This document shows, piece by piece, positions 52,648 through 63,163 of a stretch of DNA of 64,000 nucleotides. The DNA comes from Aphrocallistes beatrix (Eukaryota > Porifera > Hexactinellida > Sceptrulophora > Aphrocallistidae): NCBI GenBank assembly GCA_963281255.1, contig OY725492.1:3649104-3713103 (forward strand), given 5' to 3'. Numbering within the stretch: the stretch's first letter is position 1; each line of letters starts with the position of its first letter. Below the pieces are notes generated by a model, which saw only the letters and a program-made list of their open reading frames with translations, searched no databases and was not told the DNA's origin. Both the position numbers and the translations under genes were made by a program.

Positions 52648-54074
52648 GAACTACACTCTGTCCCTTATAACAGATCAAGTGACAACTAAACTACACCCTG
52701 TCCCTCGTAACAGAGCAAGTGACAACTGAACTACACCCTGTCCCTCGTAACAGAGCAAGTGACAACTGAACTACACCCTGTCCCTTATAACAGAGCAAGT
52801 GACAACTGAATTACACCCTGTCCTTCATAACAGAGCAAGTAACAACTGAATTACACCCTGTCCTTCATAACAGAGCAAGTGACAACTGAACTACACCCTG
52901 TCCCTCATAACAGAGCAAGTAACAACTGAATTACACCCTGTCCCTCATAACAGAGCAAGTGACAACTGAATTACACCCTGTCCTTCATAACAGAGCAAGT
53001 AACAACTGAACTACACCCTGTCCCTCATAACAGAGCAAGTGACAACTGAACTACACCCTGTCCCTCATAACAGAGCAAGTGACAACTGAATTACACCCTG
53101 TCCCTCATAACAGAGCAAGTGACAACTGAATTACACCCTGTCCCTCGTAACAGAGCAAGTAACAACTGAATTACACCCTGTCCCTCATAACAGAGCAAGT
53201 AACAACTGAATTACACCCTGTCCCTCATAACAGAGCAAGTAACAACTGAATTACACCCTGTCCCTCATAACAGAGCAAGTGACAACTGAATTACACCCTG
53301 TCCTTCATAACAGAGCAAGTAACAACTGAACTACACCCTGTCCCTCATAACAGAGCAAGTGACAACTGAACTACACCCTGTCCATAACAGAGCAAGTAAC
53401 AACTGAATTACACCCTGTCCCTCATAACAGAGCAAGTGACAACTGAATTACACCCTGTCCCTCATAACAGAGCAAGTAACAACTGAACTACACCCTGTCC
53501 ATAACAGAGCAAGTAACAACTGAATTACACCCTGTCCCTCATAACAGAGCAAGTGACAACTGAATTACACCCTGTCCCTCATAACAGAGCAAGTGACAAC
53601 TGAATTACACCCTGTCCCTCATAACAGAGCAAGTAACAACTGAATTACACCCTGTCCCTCATAACAGAACAAGTGACAACTGAATTACACCCTGTCCTTC
53701 ATAACAGAGCAAGTAACAACTGAATTACACCCTGTCCCTCATAACAGAGCAAGTGACAACTGAATTACACCCTGTCCTTCATAACAGAGCAAGTAACAAC
53801 TGAATTACACCCTGTCCTTCATAACAGAGCAAGTGACAACTGAATTACACCCTGTCCCTCATAACAGAGCAAGTGACAACTGAATTACACCCTGTCCTTC
53901 ATAACAGAGCAAGTAACAACTGAACTACACCCTGTCCTTCATAACAGAGCAAGTAACAACTGAACTACACCCTGTCCTTCATAACAGAGCAAGTAACAAC
54001 TGAACTACCCTGTCCCTCATAACAGAGCAAGTAACAACTGAATTACACTCTGTCCCTCATAACAGAGCAAGTAA
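52648..54074. repeat. 40-bp minisatellite, about 36 units
   Basis: Head-to-tail units of 40 bp containing TACACCCTGTCC, TAACAGAGCAAGT and ACAACTGAA, with common C/T and G/A variants (CTCATAAC, TTCATAAC, GTGACAAC, GTAACAAC). A few units are shortened to 37 bp (CTGTCCATAACAG), at about 53380 and 53500. All stops and frames are mixed, so it is non-coding. Confidence 0.95.
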
Positions 54075-54540
54075 CTAGTACGAATGACTCATACCTTTGT
54101 TGAATTGTTAATATTTTTAATTAATTATTGTGCATTGCTAATTACTGTTAACATGAATTAGTTTTATATTGGATTTTCTCAACTGGTAATCATATTCTAT
54201 ACTACTCTCACGCATAACGCATAACGCAATAAGATTAAATAAATCTACAATTTCTTGTCAACCCATGATGTATTATGCTCCCATCAAATTTAGGTTAACT
54301 CAACACTTTGGTTGAGCCAAATATTTGGCTCAGCCAAAGTTGCCCGCGTTTTTAGTAAAAATATTACGTAGCTATAGAAATGAATCATGTATATTTAAAA
54401 ATAAATCAGTAAGAATATGAATGCATATATCATGTTTAAGAGAGAGAATGAAGCTGATTGGAGAGAGAACTAATAGAGTAGCATTAATCGAACAATTCTA
54501 CATTAAATATTAGTAATAATACAACAGTAAGGAAGCAGGC

Positions 54541-57500
54541 TCAGTTGTCTGTGAGAATGTGCTTCTCGAACAACGCTAGTGCGCTCTCAACCTGCTTGTC
54601 AGGGGGGATGGAAGTAGTGGAGGAGTTCTCCAAACTAGCTCCGTCTGTCTTCCCCACGGCAGTCCCTCCTTCCGAGGAAGGGTTGGATAGGGACTGAGTC
54701 ATCTGTGCAAATGTTATATCGGTATTCGGGAGGAGACCAGGTGTGAAAACGTCATCATTATATTCATCTTCATTGTCACTATGCGGTTGAATCACTCGCT
54801 GTGGGACGGGAGAAGGTTTCTCTGAACTAAACTGTTCATTTCCTAACTGTTTGCACTCGTGAGAAGTGGGCGTCTCCTTACAAATGCTGATCCTTGTTGA
54901 CAGCTGCAGTTCTTCGTTGGCCTCGAGTATTGCACTGGTAGAAGGAGGCAAGTTGATGAAGTTGAAATGTTTAATAGGATAGGCCCCCTCTCCGCTCTGT
55001 TCTTCACTCGAGGCTTTGTCTGTATTCGATTCTGTCTTGACACTCTCAACTTTCTCCGAATGGCAGTCCATAGCGGAGGGGGAGGGGGAGGGGTCAGGAG
55101 CATGGGTCCGTATGTGGAGAGAGGAGCTAGGCAGGGGTGGGGTGGCTGGGTTGCTCTCGTTCTCGTCCAGAATCCGCTTCATCAGCTTACTGCTCTTCTT
55201 CGGGAGCTTAACAGAGCCGTCGTACGAACGTAGCTTGAAGCTGGAGCGCTTGTACGTGGTGAGGATCAGTCTCCGCTTGCGCTTGCGTCTGATCTTCCGT
55301 GCAGGGACGCTCTGTGGGGGGGCTGGCTCAAATTCCTGTTGAGCTGGACTGTAACCATACATGGAGTTGACACTCTCATCCAACGGGTTCGAGGTGTCCG
55401 TCTGAGAGCAGTCGAGGAAGGAGAGACGCGTGCTAGCTCGTCGCTTGCACTGGAGGAGGCTAGGTGTTGGTGTCCAGTGCAGGGAGCTGCTATCGAATAG
55501 AGTATTCTCCCTGCTGAGTTTCTCCTGGTGTGCTTGTGTCTGCTGTCTCGAAACAGAAAACATGAGTTCTTTCTCTCCGCCCTCTTGTGCCCGCACCTTA
55601 ACCCAGTCCATGTACTCCAGCGTCTCTGCCAGGTCGAACGGGTCAATACTGGTTGCCTTGCTGACAGTGTCTAGACACAGATGATCCCTGCTCGGATTCT
55701 CACACAGGTAGTCCAGAATGGCAGACTTCCAGTAGCTGATGTACGCCACTCTCCCCAGGAGAGAGAGCGGTTTCTCAGGAGTGCCGATGCGCTGCTCTCT
55801 GAGAGAGAGCAGGTAGGAGAACTGAATCAGGAACTTGCCGTAGCCCTGTTTCTGGTAGGGGGGAAGAGTCATGATGCAGGACAGGTTGAACTTCTGCTGG
55901 TACTTCTCCTTGCTGAAGTAGGCCACGATGTGACACCCGAACTGGTCGTTCTTAGTCAGGACATAGAAAAGGAACGGCTCCACGTCATAATACAGCGTCT
56001 TGTGGTCCAAGAACAGTTTCCCTAGCAGACAGAGGTTCTGGCAGTAGATCGTGCTTGGCTTCCCGTCGATCTCAAACACGGAATGGTCTCCCTTTCTGTA
56101 TATCTCTCGAGCAGGCGGGTGCGTGAGGGTGCACTTGTGCTTATGACGTAGCAACACGTCGTAGGACTTCATGTACTTGAGGCAGAACTCACAGATGTAG
56201 AGGAGAGGGAGCAAGGCGTATTCCTGCGGGTACACAGATGTGTACCAGGTGTCGATCTCATGCGGGCCCAGGTGGATCCTAGGTGGAAGACACTTGGGAC
56301 TGTTCACGATTGAGTTCTGGTTGGGCGTTACCCTGACAGCGGACAAGTTCCTAGCCTTGTAGAAGAGGTTCCCCTCCTCTACAGGCACACCCTCAATCAG
56401 GGGGTTGGGGAGGGGAGAGGGGGCACTGGGGTGCTTAGGCACCTTCCTCCTCCGACCGGGTCCTGGGGACTTCTCCAACCTGGAGGTGTCAGGTAGCAGC
56501 TTAGGGGATCTGCGCATGCGCCGTACCACGCGAGTTGACACGAGCTTCGTTTTGGTCAGAGTTCTGGACCGAGTCCGTCTGACGAGCACAGTTCTCTCTC
56601 GCTTGGGGGATTTGGCGGCGGGACTCCTCTCCGCCCTGAGGAAAGCGGCCACCTGTCTCTTGGACCTCGGGAGCAAGACCCGGGGCACGGAGAAGGGCGT
56701 GTCGGCCGGACCTTTGGGTTCGGGCAGCGGCTCGCAGATGTAGCAGAACCACTTTCCTCGCGGCATGTCGAAGAGCGGCGGCTCCAGACAGTCCATGTGG
56801 TAGCCCTTGTCGCAGGAGTCGCAGATGAGCAGCTTGTTGCTGGTGGAGACCGCCTTGTCTCGGACGGCGCAGAGCACGCACATCTTGCAGTCCAGACACT
56901 CCCACACGCTGTTGCGTATGCGCTGCACCAGCTTCTGGCTGTACTTCAGACAGCTGGGGTGTCCGCTGTTCCCGCACAGGTGACAGGAGAGCAGTTCCTC
57001 CGCGCGCTTGTACCGGTTGTCCTGTGCCGTGCACAGACAGAACGAGCAGAGTTGGTTCGGGGTCACGGGCCCGCGCGAGTACAGCTTGAAGCGCGTGCTG
57101 GGGAATCGGTATTTATACGGTTTGACTTGGTTGCGCACCAGCCTGCCCTGCTTCACGCAGCGCTCCAGCGCGCTCACAATCAGATTCTGGAGTACCGGCG
57201 TCTTGAGGAGAGAGTACTTGGACAGAACTCTCTGGTATATCTCCTCCACGCCCAGGTTCTCCAGCTTGTCTTGCTCCTTCAGTTCGATGAGAGACCTCCT
57301 CACCATGTAGGACATGTCGGGATTGCTAATGCTTAGTTTGTGCTCCTGCGCTGAACGACTGTCAAAATAGAAAAACTCCCCTCGAGCGTAGACTCTGTAC
57401 ACACAGCCGATCTCGATGCACTCTGCGAGCAGTTCGTCTAGGTTAGAGGCTGGCACCTGCAGTGAAGTGTGTAGGATTGACTTTACTGTTTTTTCAGGGA

Positions 57501-57642
57501 TGCGCACCCCTTGAAGTACTCTGGTGCCCTGAGACCGCCCTAGTTTCAGGGCCTCTCTCATGAGGGAGACTGATTCGTTTGGGTGGAGACTCGAGTCAGT
57601 TGATTCTGGAGAAACGGTTGCTTTCTTATTTGTACTGTTCAT
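54541..57642 (-). CDS. KAT6: KAT6-type MYST histone acetyltransferase, copy B
   Basis: 1033 residues from the ATG at 57642, with the same domains and catalytic residues as copy A. Differences are few: two residues fewer in the linker (LVSTRVV against LVSASTRVV), CENPSRDH against CENPNRDH in the MYST C-terminal part, and KLRSYDG against KLRPYDG in the tail. None touches a zinc ligand or the active site. The frame is open throughout. The pattern suits an allele of copy A more than a diverged paralogue. Confidence 0.92.
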   Translation of the reverse strand: MNSTNKKATVSPESTDSSLHPNESVSLMREALKLGRSQGTRVLQGVRIPEKTVKSILHTSLQVPASNLDELLAECIEIGCVYRVYARGEFFYFDSRSAQEHKLSISNPDMSYMVRRSLIELKEQDKLENLGVEEIYQRVLSKYSLLKTPVLQNLIVSALERCVKQGRLVRNQVKPYKYRFPSTRFKLYSRGPVTPNQLCSFCLCTAQDNRYKRAEELLSCHLCGNSGHPSCLKYSQKLVQRIRNSVWECLDCKMCVLCAVRDKAVSTSNKLLICDSCDKGYHMDCLEPPLFDMPRGKWFCYICEPLPEPKGPADTPFSVPRVLLPRSKRQVAAFLRAERSPAAKSPKRERTVLVRRTRSRTLTKTKLVSTRVVRRMRRSPKLLPDTSRLEKSPGPGRRRKVPKHPSAPSPLPNPLIEGVPVEEGNLFYKARNLSAVRVTPNQNSIVNSPKCLPPRIHLGPHEIDTWYTSVYPQEYALLPLLYICEFCLKYMKSYDVLLRHKHKCTLTHPPAREIYRKGDHSVFEIDGKPSTIYCQNLCLLGKLFLDHKTLYYDVEPFLFYVLTKNDQFGCHIVAYFSKEKYQQKFNLSCIMTLPPYQKQGYGKFLIQFSYLLSLREQRIGTPEKPLSLLGRVAYISYWKSAILDYLCENPSRDHLCLDTVSKATSIDPFDLAETLEYMDWVKVRAQEGGEKELMFSVSRQQTQAHQEKLSRENTLFDSSSLHWTPTPSLLQCKRRASTRLSFLDCSQTDTSNPLDESVNSMYGYSPAQQEFEPAPPQSVPARKIRRKRKRRLILTTYKRSSFKLRSYDGSVKLPKKSSKLMKRILDENESNPATPPLPSSSLHIRTHAPDPSPSPSAMDCHSEKVESVKTESNTDKASSEEQSGEGAYPIKHFNFINLPPSTSAILEANEELQLSTRISICKETPTSHECKQLGNEQFSSEKPSPVPQRVIQPHSDNEDEYNDDVFTPGLLPNTDITFAQMTQSLSNPSSEGGTAVGKTDGASLENSSTTSIPPDKQVESALALFEKHILTDN

Positions 57643-58052
57643 ATCAACGATAAATTATTGTATGCAAAACTAGTATCAAATGCATAAACTGTAAAGACTA
57701 TCAGAATATCCAACAAATGAATAGAAACTGTGCAGACATTAAAAAGTCCAGAGAACATGTTCTTATGGTCCAGAGAACGTATTTCCTTTTTCGCCTTTTT
57801 CGGAATTATTAGTATTTATTTAGGAATTTTATATGTAAGTGTAATTCTGTGAAAAAGAGGAACAGTCGGAACGGGACAGGACGTCGAATTTATTTTATTG
57901 TAATTGTCGAAAATAAATTTAATTCGTTAACTGTTCAGGACAGAGAAGAGAAAAATAACACTTCGTAACACAAGAATAAATTAGAATAAATAAACACAAA
58001 TGAAAGAAATGAACAAACTAAAAGAAGAGACTGGGTTGCCAGGCAGCAGCTG

Positions 58053-60440
58053 TCACTTGTCTCGTGTCTGCAGAAAGGATCGGATCTGAGTGATACCCTC
58101 GGACACTTTATTCGCCTGCGAGACCTGATTCAAGATGTGAGATCGCGGCTTCACTCTTGGCACCTCAATCTCAGTATCAGCCTGCAAGGCCTGATTCCTG
58201 AGAACTTGAATCAGGAGACGTTCGTGGTCGGATAACATCGCTTTAATCTCCTCCAGCTTGTGATCCTGCTGCTCCGCCTCCTCCTGTAGCTTCTCCACGT
58301 TCTTGCCCAGACTGTTGAGAGGCGGGGCTTCCCACTTGTCCAGGATGTTCTTTGGGTTCTTGATCGTCTCCAGCGGCACGTAGTGCTGGTCCCGCAGGTT
58401 GCGCAGGCAGATGGTGAGCAGGGAGTTGTGCTCGATGCGAGCTAGAATCCAAGCTCTGTTCTTGTACAACTTCCGCTGAGCGTCACTCCACACGTTCTGG
58501 TACGTGTCGCTCATCTGCGCGATGATGAGGTTGAGGAAGACGACGATGACGAAGAAGAGGAATGTGGCGTGCAGGATCAGACTGAACCAGCCGAATCCGC
58601 AGGTGGAGCAGGGGCGGTAGTAATTCTCAAACACAGGCCCGGACTCAATCATCACTCTGAGTCCGTTGAAGAAGACGAACCACCACTCACTCACCAGGTA
58701 GGTCTGGTCCTCGCAGCGAATGTTCTCACTTCCATTCGTCAGATTAGGAAGCGGGCAGAGGAGAGAAGAGGCGCGGGAGGCATCCACCACGCCTTCGAAC
58801 TTGAGAGCGAGATAAGTGGCGCCTGAGAATCCGAACAGGAACATAATGAACACGATAGAGAATGGCACGATATCGTACCTTAGAATGCTCCCTATGATCT
58901 CCACGTAAGCGCCGGTAGTCCTGAGAACAACCGCGAATTTGTACCCGCGCATCACATTCAGGAGGTAGGCGATGGCGGCGAAGAACCACTGAGCATTCTC
59001 AGCCTGAGGATTCTGTGAGAATCTGAGCGGGATTATCAGCAGGGAGCAGACAATGGCGCCCATGTCCAGGTAGTTGTACCAGTCCAGCAGGTAGCGAAGC
59101 CGATGTCTGAACATCTGGAATATCTCAGCAGCCAGGTTCCACAGCAAGAAGACGTAGTACACAATCTCGCACAGGAGACGGATGGTGTTACTGGCCGTGA
59201 CTGCAGGGGAGAAGTAGTGCTTAGGATTGGCTTCCCGCGCGGCTAGGATGAATGCGACACTCATCGCGAGGATGTGGAGCAGGTAGGTGAGGAATTGGAG
59301 GAGGAACCGCATCCTGCCGAACTTCTTCCACTTCATCCTGAGCAGCAGCCTCACGGTGTCGTGGTACACGATCTCCTCGTAGCCAGAGCGGGCGATGATG
59401 TGGAGACAGGACCTCTCCTGGCGGTTGAAGTGCGCCTGTCTGGGCTGGAAGCCCCTACTGTCTGCCTCCAGGACTCCGTAGTAGACGTGGTACGTGTCCG
59501 CTGTCTGCTGGTCGTACACCTTCATGCTGTCCAGCACCGCATGGATGGTCTCGCGGAATTCAGCCGCGTTATCGAGCAGGTAGTGGAACGACACGCGACT
59601 AGGGTCATCTCCGGAAGCTGTGAATAATCGCCGAACTTCATAGTCCGGCATTAGCCCGGCCAGGTAGGCTGCCATTACATCCTGCTTATGATTAACCGCG
59701 AGTTCGAAAGGCGTGTCTCCCTCTCGGTTCTTCGCATGCAGGACGGCCAAGCTGTCCACCAGCTTCCTGGCGACCACCATCAGCCCCTTGGCAGCAGTGA
59801 GGTGCAGGGGCGTGTTCCGCTCCTCGTCGCATGCGAATGGAGACGCGCCTTTAGCCAAGAGAGATTTGGCGAAGAGGTTTATCGTCTCTTCGTTGAAACA
59901 GCTGCTGAGGAGTTTGGTTAGAGCTGAGTTAGCGGACCCAGCAGCGGAGACGTACTGCTCGGTGTACTGGTCTATAATGGCGTCTGTGCGAGTGAGATTC
60001 TGCTCCGAACTCTTCCGAGCCACTTCCCTCCAGAAATCATCCGACTCGTCCTGCACTGCCATCTCGATCCGCACTTCCAGAGGGGACAGGACAGCCTCGT
60101 GTTCGCTGCTTGGGAGCAGCATCGACAGCTCTGCGTTCTCTGGGAACTCCTCGTGGTAGGAAGGCATTTGGTTGTGCTGATATAGCTTGGAGATGTTGGC
60201 CTTGAATCTATCTATCTTCGCCCATCTCTTGAGCTTAGACAGAGACTTGTTCGATGAGGTGTCTGCATTGCTGGAGAGAGAGGCAGCAGAAGGGCGGGAG
60301 TGAGATAAGGGGAGTCTCTTTTGATCCGAGTCAGTGGCTGTTAAGTGGGAGGGAGAGAGTGAGGTGGCATTCACGATAATGATGCTGGGATCATGTGGGA
60401 TGTCAGTACAGGCCTGCTTGGGAGAACTATTTGGTTCCAT
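58053..60440 (-). CDS. Ankyrin-repeat TRP cation channel, copy B
   Basis: 795 residues from the ATG at 60440; same architecture as copy A. The four differences are NATSLS for NAISLS, REVARKSS for REVVRKSS, NLAAEIF for NLATEIF, and QEEAEQ for QEAAEQ, all conservative or in flexible parts and none in the pore. Both copies keep the same spacing to KAT6 and to the secreted-protein gene. Confidence 0.75.
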   Translation of the reverse strand: MEPNSSPKQACTDIPHDPSIIIVNATSLSPSHLTATDSDQKRLPLSHSRPSAASLSSNADTSSNKSLSKLKRWAKIDRFKANISKLYQHNQMPSYHEEFPENAELSMLLPSSEHEAVLSPLEVRIEMAVQDESDDFWREVARKSSEQNLTRTDAIIDQYTEQYVSAAGSANSALTKLLSSCFNEETINLFAKSLLAKGASPFACDEERNTPLHLTAAKGLMVVARKLVDSLAVLHAKNREGDTPFELAVNHKQDVMAAYLAGLMPDYEVRRLFTASGDDPSRVSFHYLLDNAAEFRETIHAVLDSMKVYDQQTADTYHVYYGVLEADSRGFQPRQAHFNRQERSCLHIIARSGYEEIVYHDTVRLLLRMKWKKFGRMRFLLQFLTYLLHILAMSVAFILAAREANPKHYFSPAVTASNTIRLLCEIVYYVFLLWNLAAEIFQMFRHRLRYLLDWYNYLDMGAIVCSLLIIPLRFSQNPQAENAQWFFAAIAYLLNVMRGYKFAVVLRTTGAYVEIIGSILRYDIVPFSIVFIMFLFGFSGATYLALKFEGVVDASRASSLLCPLPNLTNGSENIRCEDQTYLVSEWWFVFFNGLRVMIESGPVFENYYRPCSTCGFGWFSLILHATFLFFVIVVFLNLIIAQMSDTYQNVWSDAQRKLYKNRAWILARIEHNSLLTICLRNLRDQHYVPLETIKNPKNILDKWEAPPLNSLGKNVEKLQEEAEQQDHKLEEIKAMLSDHERLLIQVLRNQALQADTEIEVPRVKPRSHILNQVSQANKVSEGITQIRSFLQTRDK

Positions 60441-60656
60441 CAGTATTCTATCTAATTGTTACATAAACTGTAATGTGAAACCAGCATATTTTAAGGAGGC
60501 TAGTGCAACTGACTCTTAGGTGAGAGAGAACTCTATCCTTAGCATTACGATGACACTAACTGCTTAGTAATTTCAATTAGTACGTGCCCCCCAACAGTGG
60601 ACCGAATTTCAAAATTCTGATAGACTAGTAATAACCTCCTACAAAATATTCAAGGT

Positions 60657-61265
60657 TTAAATAGCAATGAATTTATTAACAGACGGTTGGGTTAATAATA
60701 AAGTTTTGATAGCCATAAACTCTTGCATTTTTTGTCTGTCGATTACGCTGAGCAATTCAACCTCTTCGTCCTCATCTTCATTCTCCAGTAAGGAAACATC
60801 GGCAATAGCCTCCCTCCCAAACAAATTGTTGGTTAGATAAAAACTAAAACCTACTTTGGCACCAAACAGCCCGAATGAGTGTTTGAGTCCACTCCCTTCT
60901 ATTGCAAAGTTAATACTGAGAAATGAACACTCAGTACCGTCGCATTCCATTCTCTGCCATCGTTGGTAGGCAGTAGTGAGTTCTTTTATCCACAACGTGT
61001 TGGCGCCTAGTTTCTCAGAAATCCCGCGCACAGCAGAATGCCAGTCTGTTAGAGTCGCATCAGTGGCTGAGCGATTGAAAATATCCTCACTCTTGTACTG
61101 GATACGGATGTGACTGAGTTCAGATTTGAGTTTGTGGTACTTGGAATTGTCGATCGGCTGCCCTCTCAGAGAGCGAATAAACCGAGGCGTAGGTTCGAAT
61201 CTCTTACATTCCTCTGATTTAATTACTAACAATGCAAATATCAAGAATAACTGTGGGTATTTCAT
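60657..61265 (-). CDS. Secreted or lumenal protein, unknown family
   Basis: 202 residues from the ATG at 61265. The first ~20 residues (YPQLFLIFALLVIKSEECKR) form a plausible signal peptide. The rest is a mixed alpha/beta-type sequence with one possible N-glycosylation site (NRSA), a Cys pair in MECDGTECSFL that could form a disulfide, an acidic patch (ENEDEDEEVE) and no membrane span after the signal. I do not recognise the family. It follows the TRP channel on the same strand with about 215 bp between them, in both copies, so the two promoter regions are separate but compact. Confidence 0.6.
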   Translation of the reverse strand: MKYPQLFLIFALLVIKSEECKRFEPTPRFIRSLRGQPIDNSKYHKLKSELSHIRIQYKSEDIFNRSATDATLTDWHSAVRGISEKLGANTLWIKELTTAYQRWQRMECDGTECSFLSINFAIEGSGLKHSFGLFGAKVGFSFYLTNNLFGREAIADVSLLENEDEDEEVELLSVIDRQKMQEFMAIKTLLLTQPSVNKFIAI

Positions 61266-62713
61266 TATTCACTGCACTGCTAAGCTCAGTTGACTAATTC
61301 ATGAGTTATCAATGAATTACGCAAAATTTGAAAATAAAATAATGAAATAAATATTTGATATTTCGCTTAGGGACTGAGCAATGTTAGAGGTATATAACAT
61401 GAGCAACCTTTACCACTTATGGGCATAGAATCAGTACTAATGTTTGAGATTTTGTATAATTCATTAATTGAATAATTCATAATTCTTCATCATCTTTCAA
61501 TGATTTAGTCAACTTAGCTCTGCTAAGTAGTAAAGTAGATAAGCAAGTAATTTGTCCAAGTTGCTATTTTATATTCCAACTTGGACATTGTCAATCATCA
61601 TACACATTTTATAAAACGAGGTACTGAAAGGTCCAGGGCACATATGCCTTTATTAAAGGAAGTGACTCTTTTATCTCTATTTTCTAACTCGCTTCACATT
61701 TTTCCTCCCAATTTTCCCATTTGGCCCAAATTATCCTGCTGTGTAGGTTATTATCCAAGTACGTAGATGTATATTACACAAGCCTTGCTGAATCCCGATT
61801 GAGGAAAATAGGGTATGCCTGATTTCCGGATGGAATCGTTCAAGAAAGCTAGATACCTAATTTCCGACATGGGATAGATAAGATACCTAATTTCCGTCCC
61901 GTCGCGGAAATGAGGGATCTTGACCTGTCCTTTACTGAAATTAGGTATCAAGATTTAGGAATGCCCCCTTTAATTAGGAATGCCCGGAAATAAGATAAGC
62001 CATATTACAGGTTTTAATAAATACAAAATAAAAGATAAAATGACGAACAGAGATTATTCCTACTTCATATGAGACTACACAATTTCTGATTTAAAAGAAT
62101 ATCGAAGCATTTAAGGCATTTGACATACTCTTTAATCTGTCGATGTGGAGTGGAGATGAGTTGGAAGAGGGACTTCATTTATGAGTAATTACCATGAGAA
62201 GCAACCTTTCTAACCTGAACTGTGGAAATGTTAGGAATACATGGAATGAAGGTAGTAATTAACAATTAACATTTTTCTTGTAGCTAATGCCTTCATTCCA
62301 TATATTGTCCAGACTTTAGATGGATATCGACTGAATGGTATCGATGTATCTCGAATTGCCACTCAGACATGTATGTAGTTTCTAAATTTTGATACATTGC
62401 CAAAACTGCTCATAGGTACACCAACTCCATTGGTTGTTTATAGATATCAATTCGTTTATATTTTGTATAAAAATCTGAGTTATTTGAAAGTTCAACGTTG
62501 ATGGAATGAAGAATCAGATACAATGGTTCACGTTCATTGGATCTGTAATCCTCCTATCCTCTTGAAGCAGTGTCTGTCTGGAATTAATATTTGCAGCTAG
62601 CAATGAAAGAAAGAATGGTATTAGTATATATAACAGTGAATTCCAATATCAGTGAAGTCAAGCCAGAGAAACAAGGTTTAATTATGTATCATGGTTAATA
62701 GAGGAATCATATA
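61266..62713. other. Intergenic between secreted-protein gene and MRPL49
   Basis: Unique flank of haplotype B. At about 61800-61995 several copies of ATACCTAATTTCCG and its complement GAAATTAGGTATC suggest a decayed MITE. Near 62230-62310 GGAATGAAGGTAG pairs with CTAATGCCTTCATTCC. No gene is supported. Confidence 0.4.
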
Positions 62714-63163
62714 TCAAAAGCCTAGCCTATAAAGTATCCTCGTGACCTCGACAACTCTATTTCCTCTCAGGTTTATCTTGGCTTCTCTAATATCCACTTG
62801 AGTAACCCGATCTTTTCCAAGTAAGTTCTGGAGAACTGTGATCAAGGCAGAGAGATCTCCTTCCACCCGACGAATCACGGTATTCACCTTTGGGCCCACC
62901 TTACGAAACCGAGAATAGATGGCCAAATTGTTCGTTTTTGACCTGAACACATGGAATGGAAGGTTTTTAACGAGGGGCCCTCCTGGTCTTATAGGCTGCC
63001 ATCCAGAGGGTGTTTGTGGCACAAAGGAGGGAATGTTTTCATTTGTAATTTGGTCAAAAGGAATATCTAATACTTCAGTAGTTTGTAAGTGAGTAGTAGA
63101 AAGGTGCACTGACTTCAAGTGGTAGCGAGGGATGAGTATTGAGTGCAAAGAGCGAGATAACAT
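62714..63163 (-). CDS. MRPL49: Mitochondrial large ribosomal subunit protein mL49
   Basis: 149 residues from the ATG at 63163; an upstream open extension has no ATG. The N-terminus (MLSRSLHSILIPRYHLKSVH) is basic and amphipathic, as in mitochondrial targeting sequences. The body matches MRPL49/IMG2: PSFVPQTPSGWQPIRPGG, NLPFHVFRSKTNNLAIYS, TVIRRVEGDLSAL, LLGKDRVTQVD and the C-terminal ILYRLGF (human LLEKGF). Human MRPL49 is 166 residues. It is a structural component of the mitochondrial 39S subunit. One exon is visible. Confidence 0.88.
   Translation of the reverse strand: MLSRSLHSILIPRYHLKSVHLSTTHLQTTEVLDIPFDQITNENIPSFVPQTPSGWQPIRPGGPLVKNLPFHVFRSKTNNLAIYSRFRKVGPKVNTVIRRVEGDLSALITVLQNLLGKDRVTQVDIREAKINLRGNRVVEVTRILYRLGF

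Larger units (their letters stand above)
49119..54342. mobile_element. 5.2-kb TIR element with integrase remnants
   Basis: Terminal inverted repeats of 102 bp (49119-49220 and 54241-54342), differing at a handful of bases, tipped CAACTTTGGC. Each TIR begins with its own small palindrome. Inside, on the plus strand near 50000-50300, is retroviral-type integrase sequence of the kind found in Ginger, Polinton and KRBA2-like genes (QSDLIDLRMQED; HGRPRKSTDQGSIERANQD). An inverted pair of arms (51355-51892 and 52095-52642) around a 202-bp spacer repeats the region after it. A mariner (50301-51354) and a 40-bp minisatellite (52648-54074) lie within. I treat it as a fossil: a broken, composite, non-autonomous copy with several breaks. 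It is probably young, since the TIRs are about 95% alike and the other haplotype lacks it. No target duplication is evident. Confidence 0.75.

Noticed and set aside
41524-61134. Recent tandem gene duplication of KAT6, TRP channel and secreted protein
   Set aside because: The breakpoints coincide with the N gap and contig ends; allelic contigs explain this better. Left open to read-depth tests.
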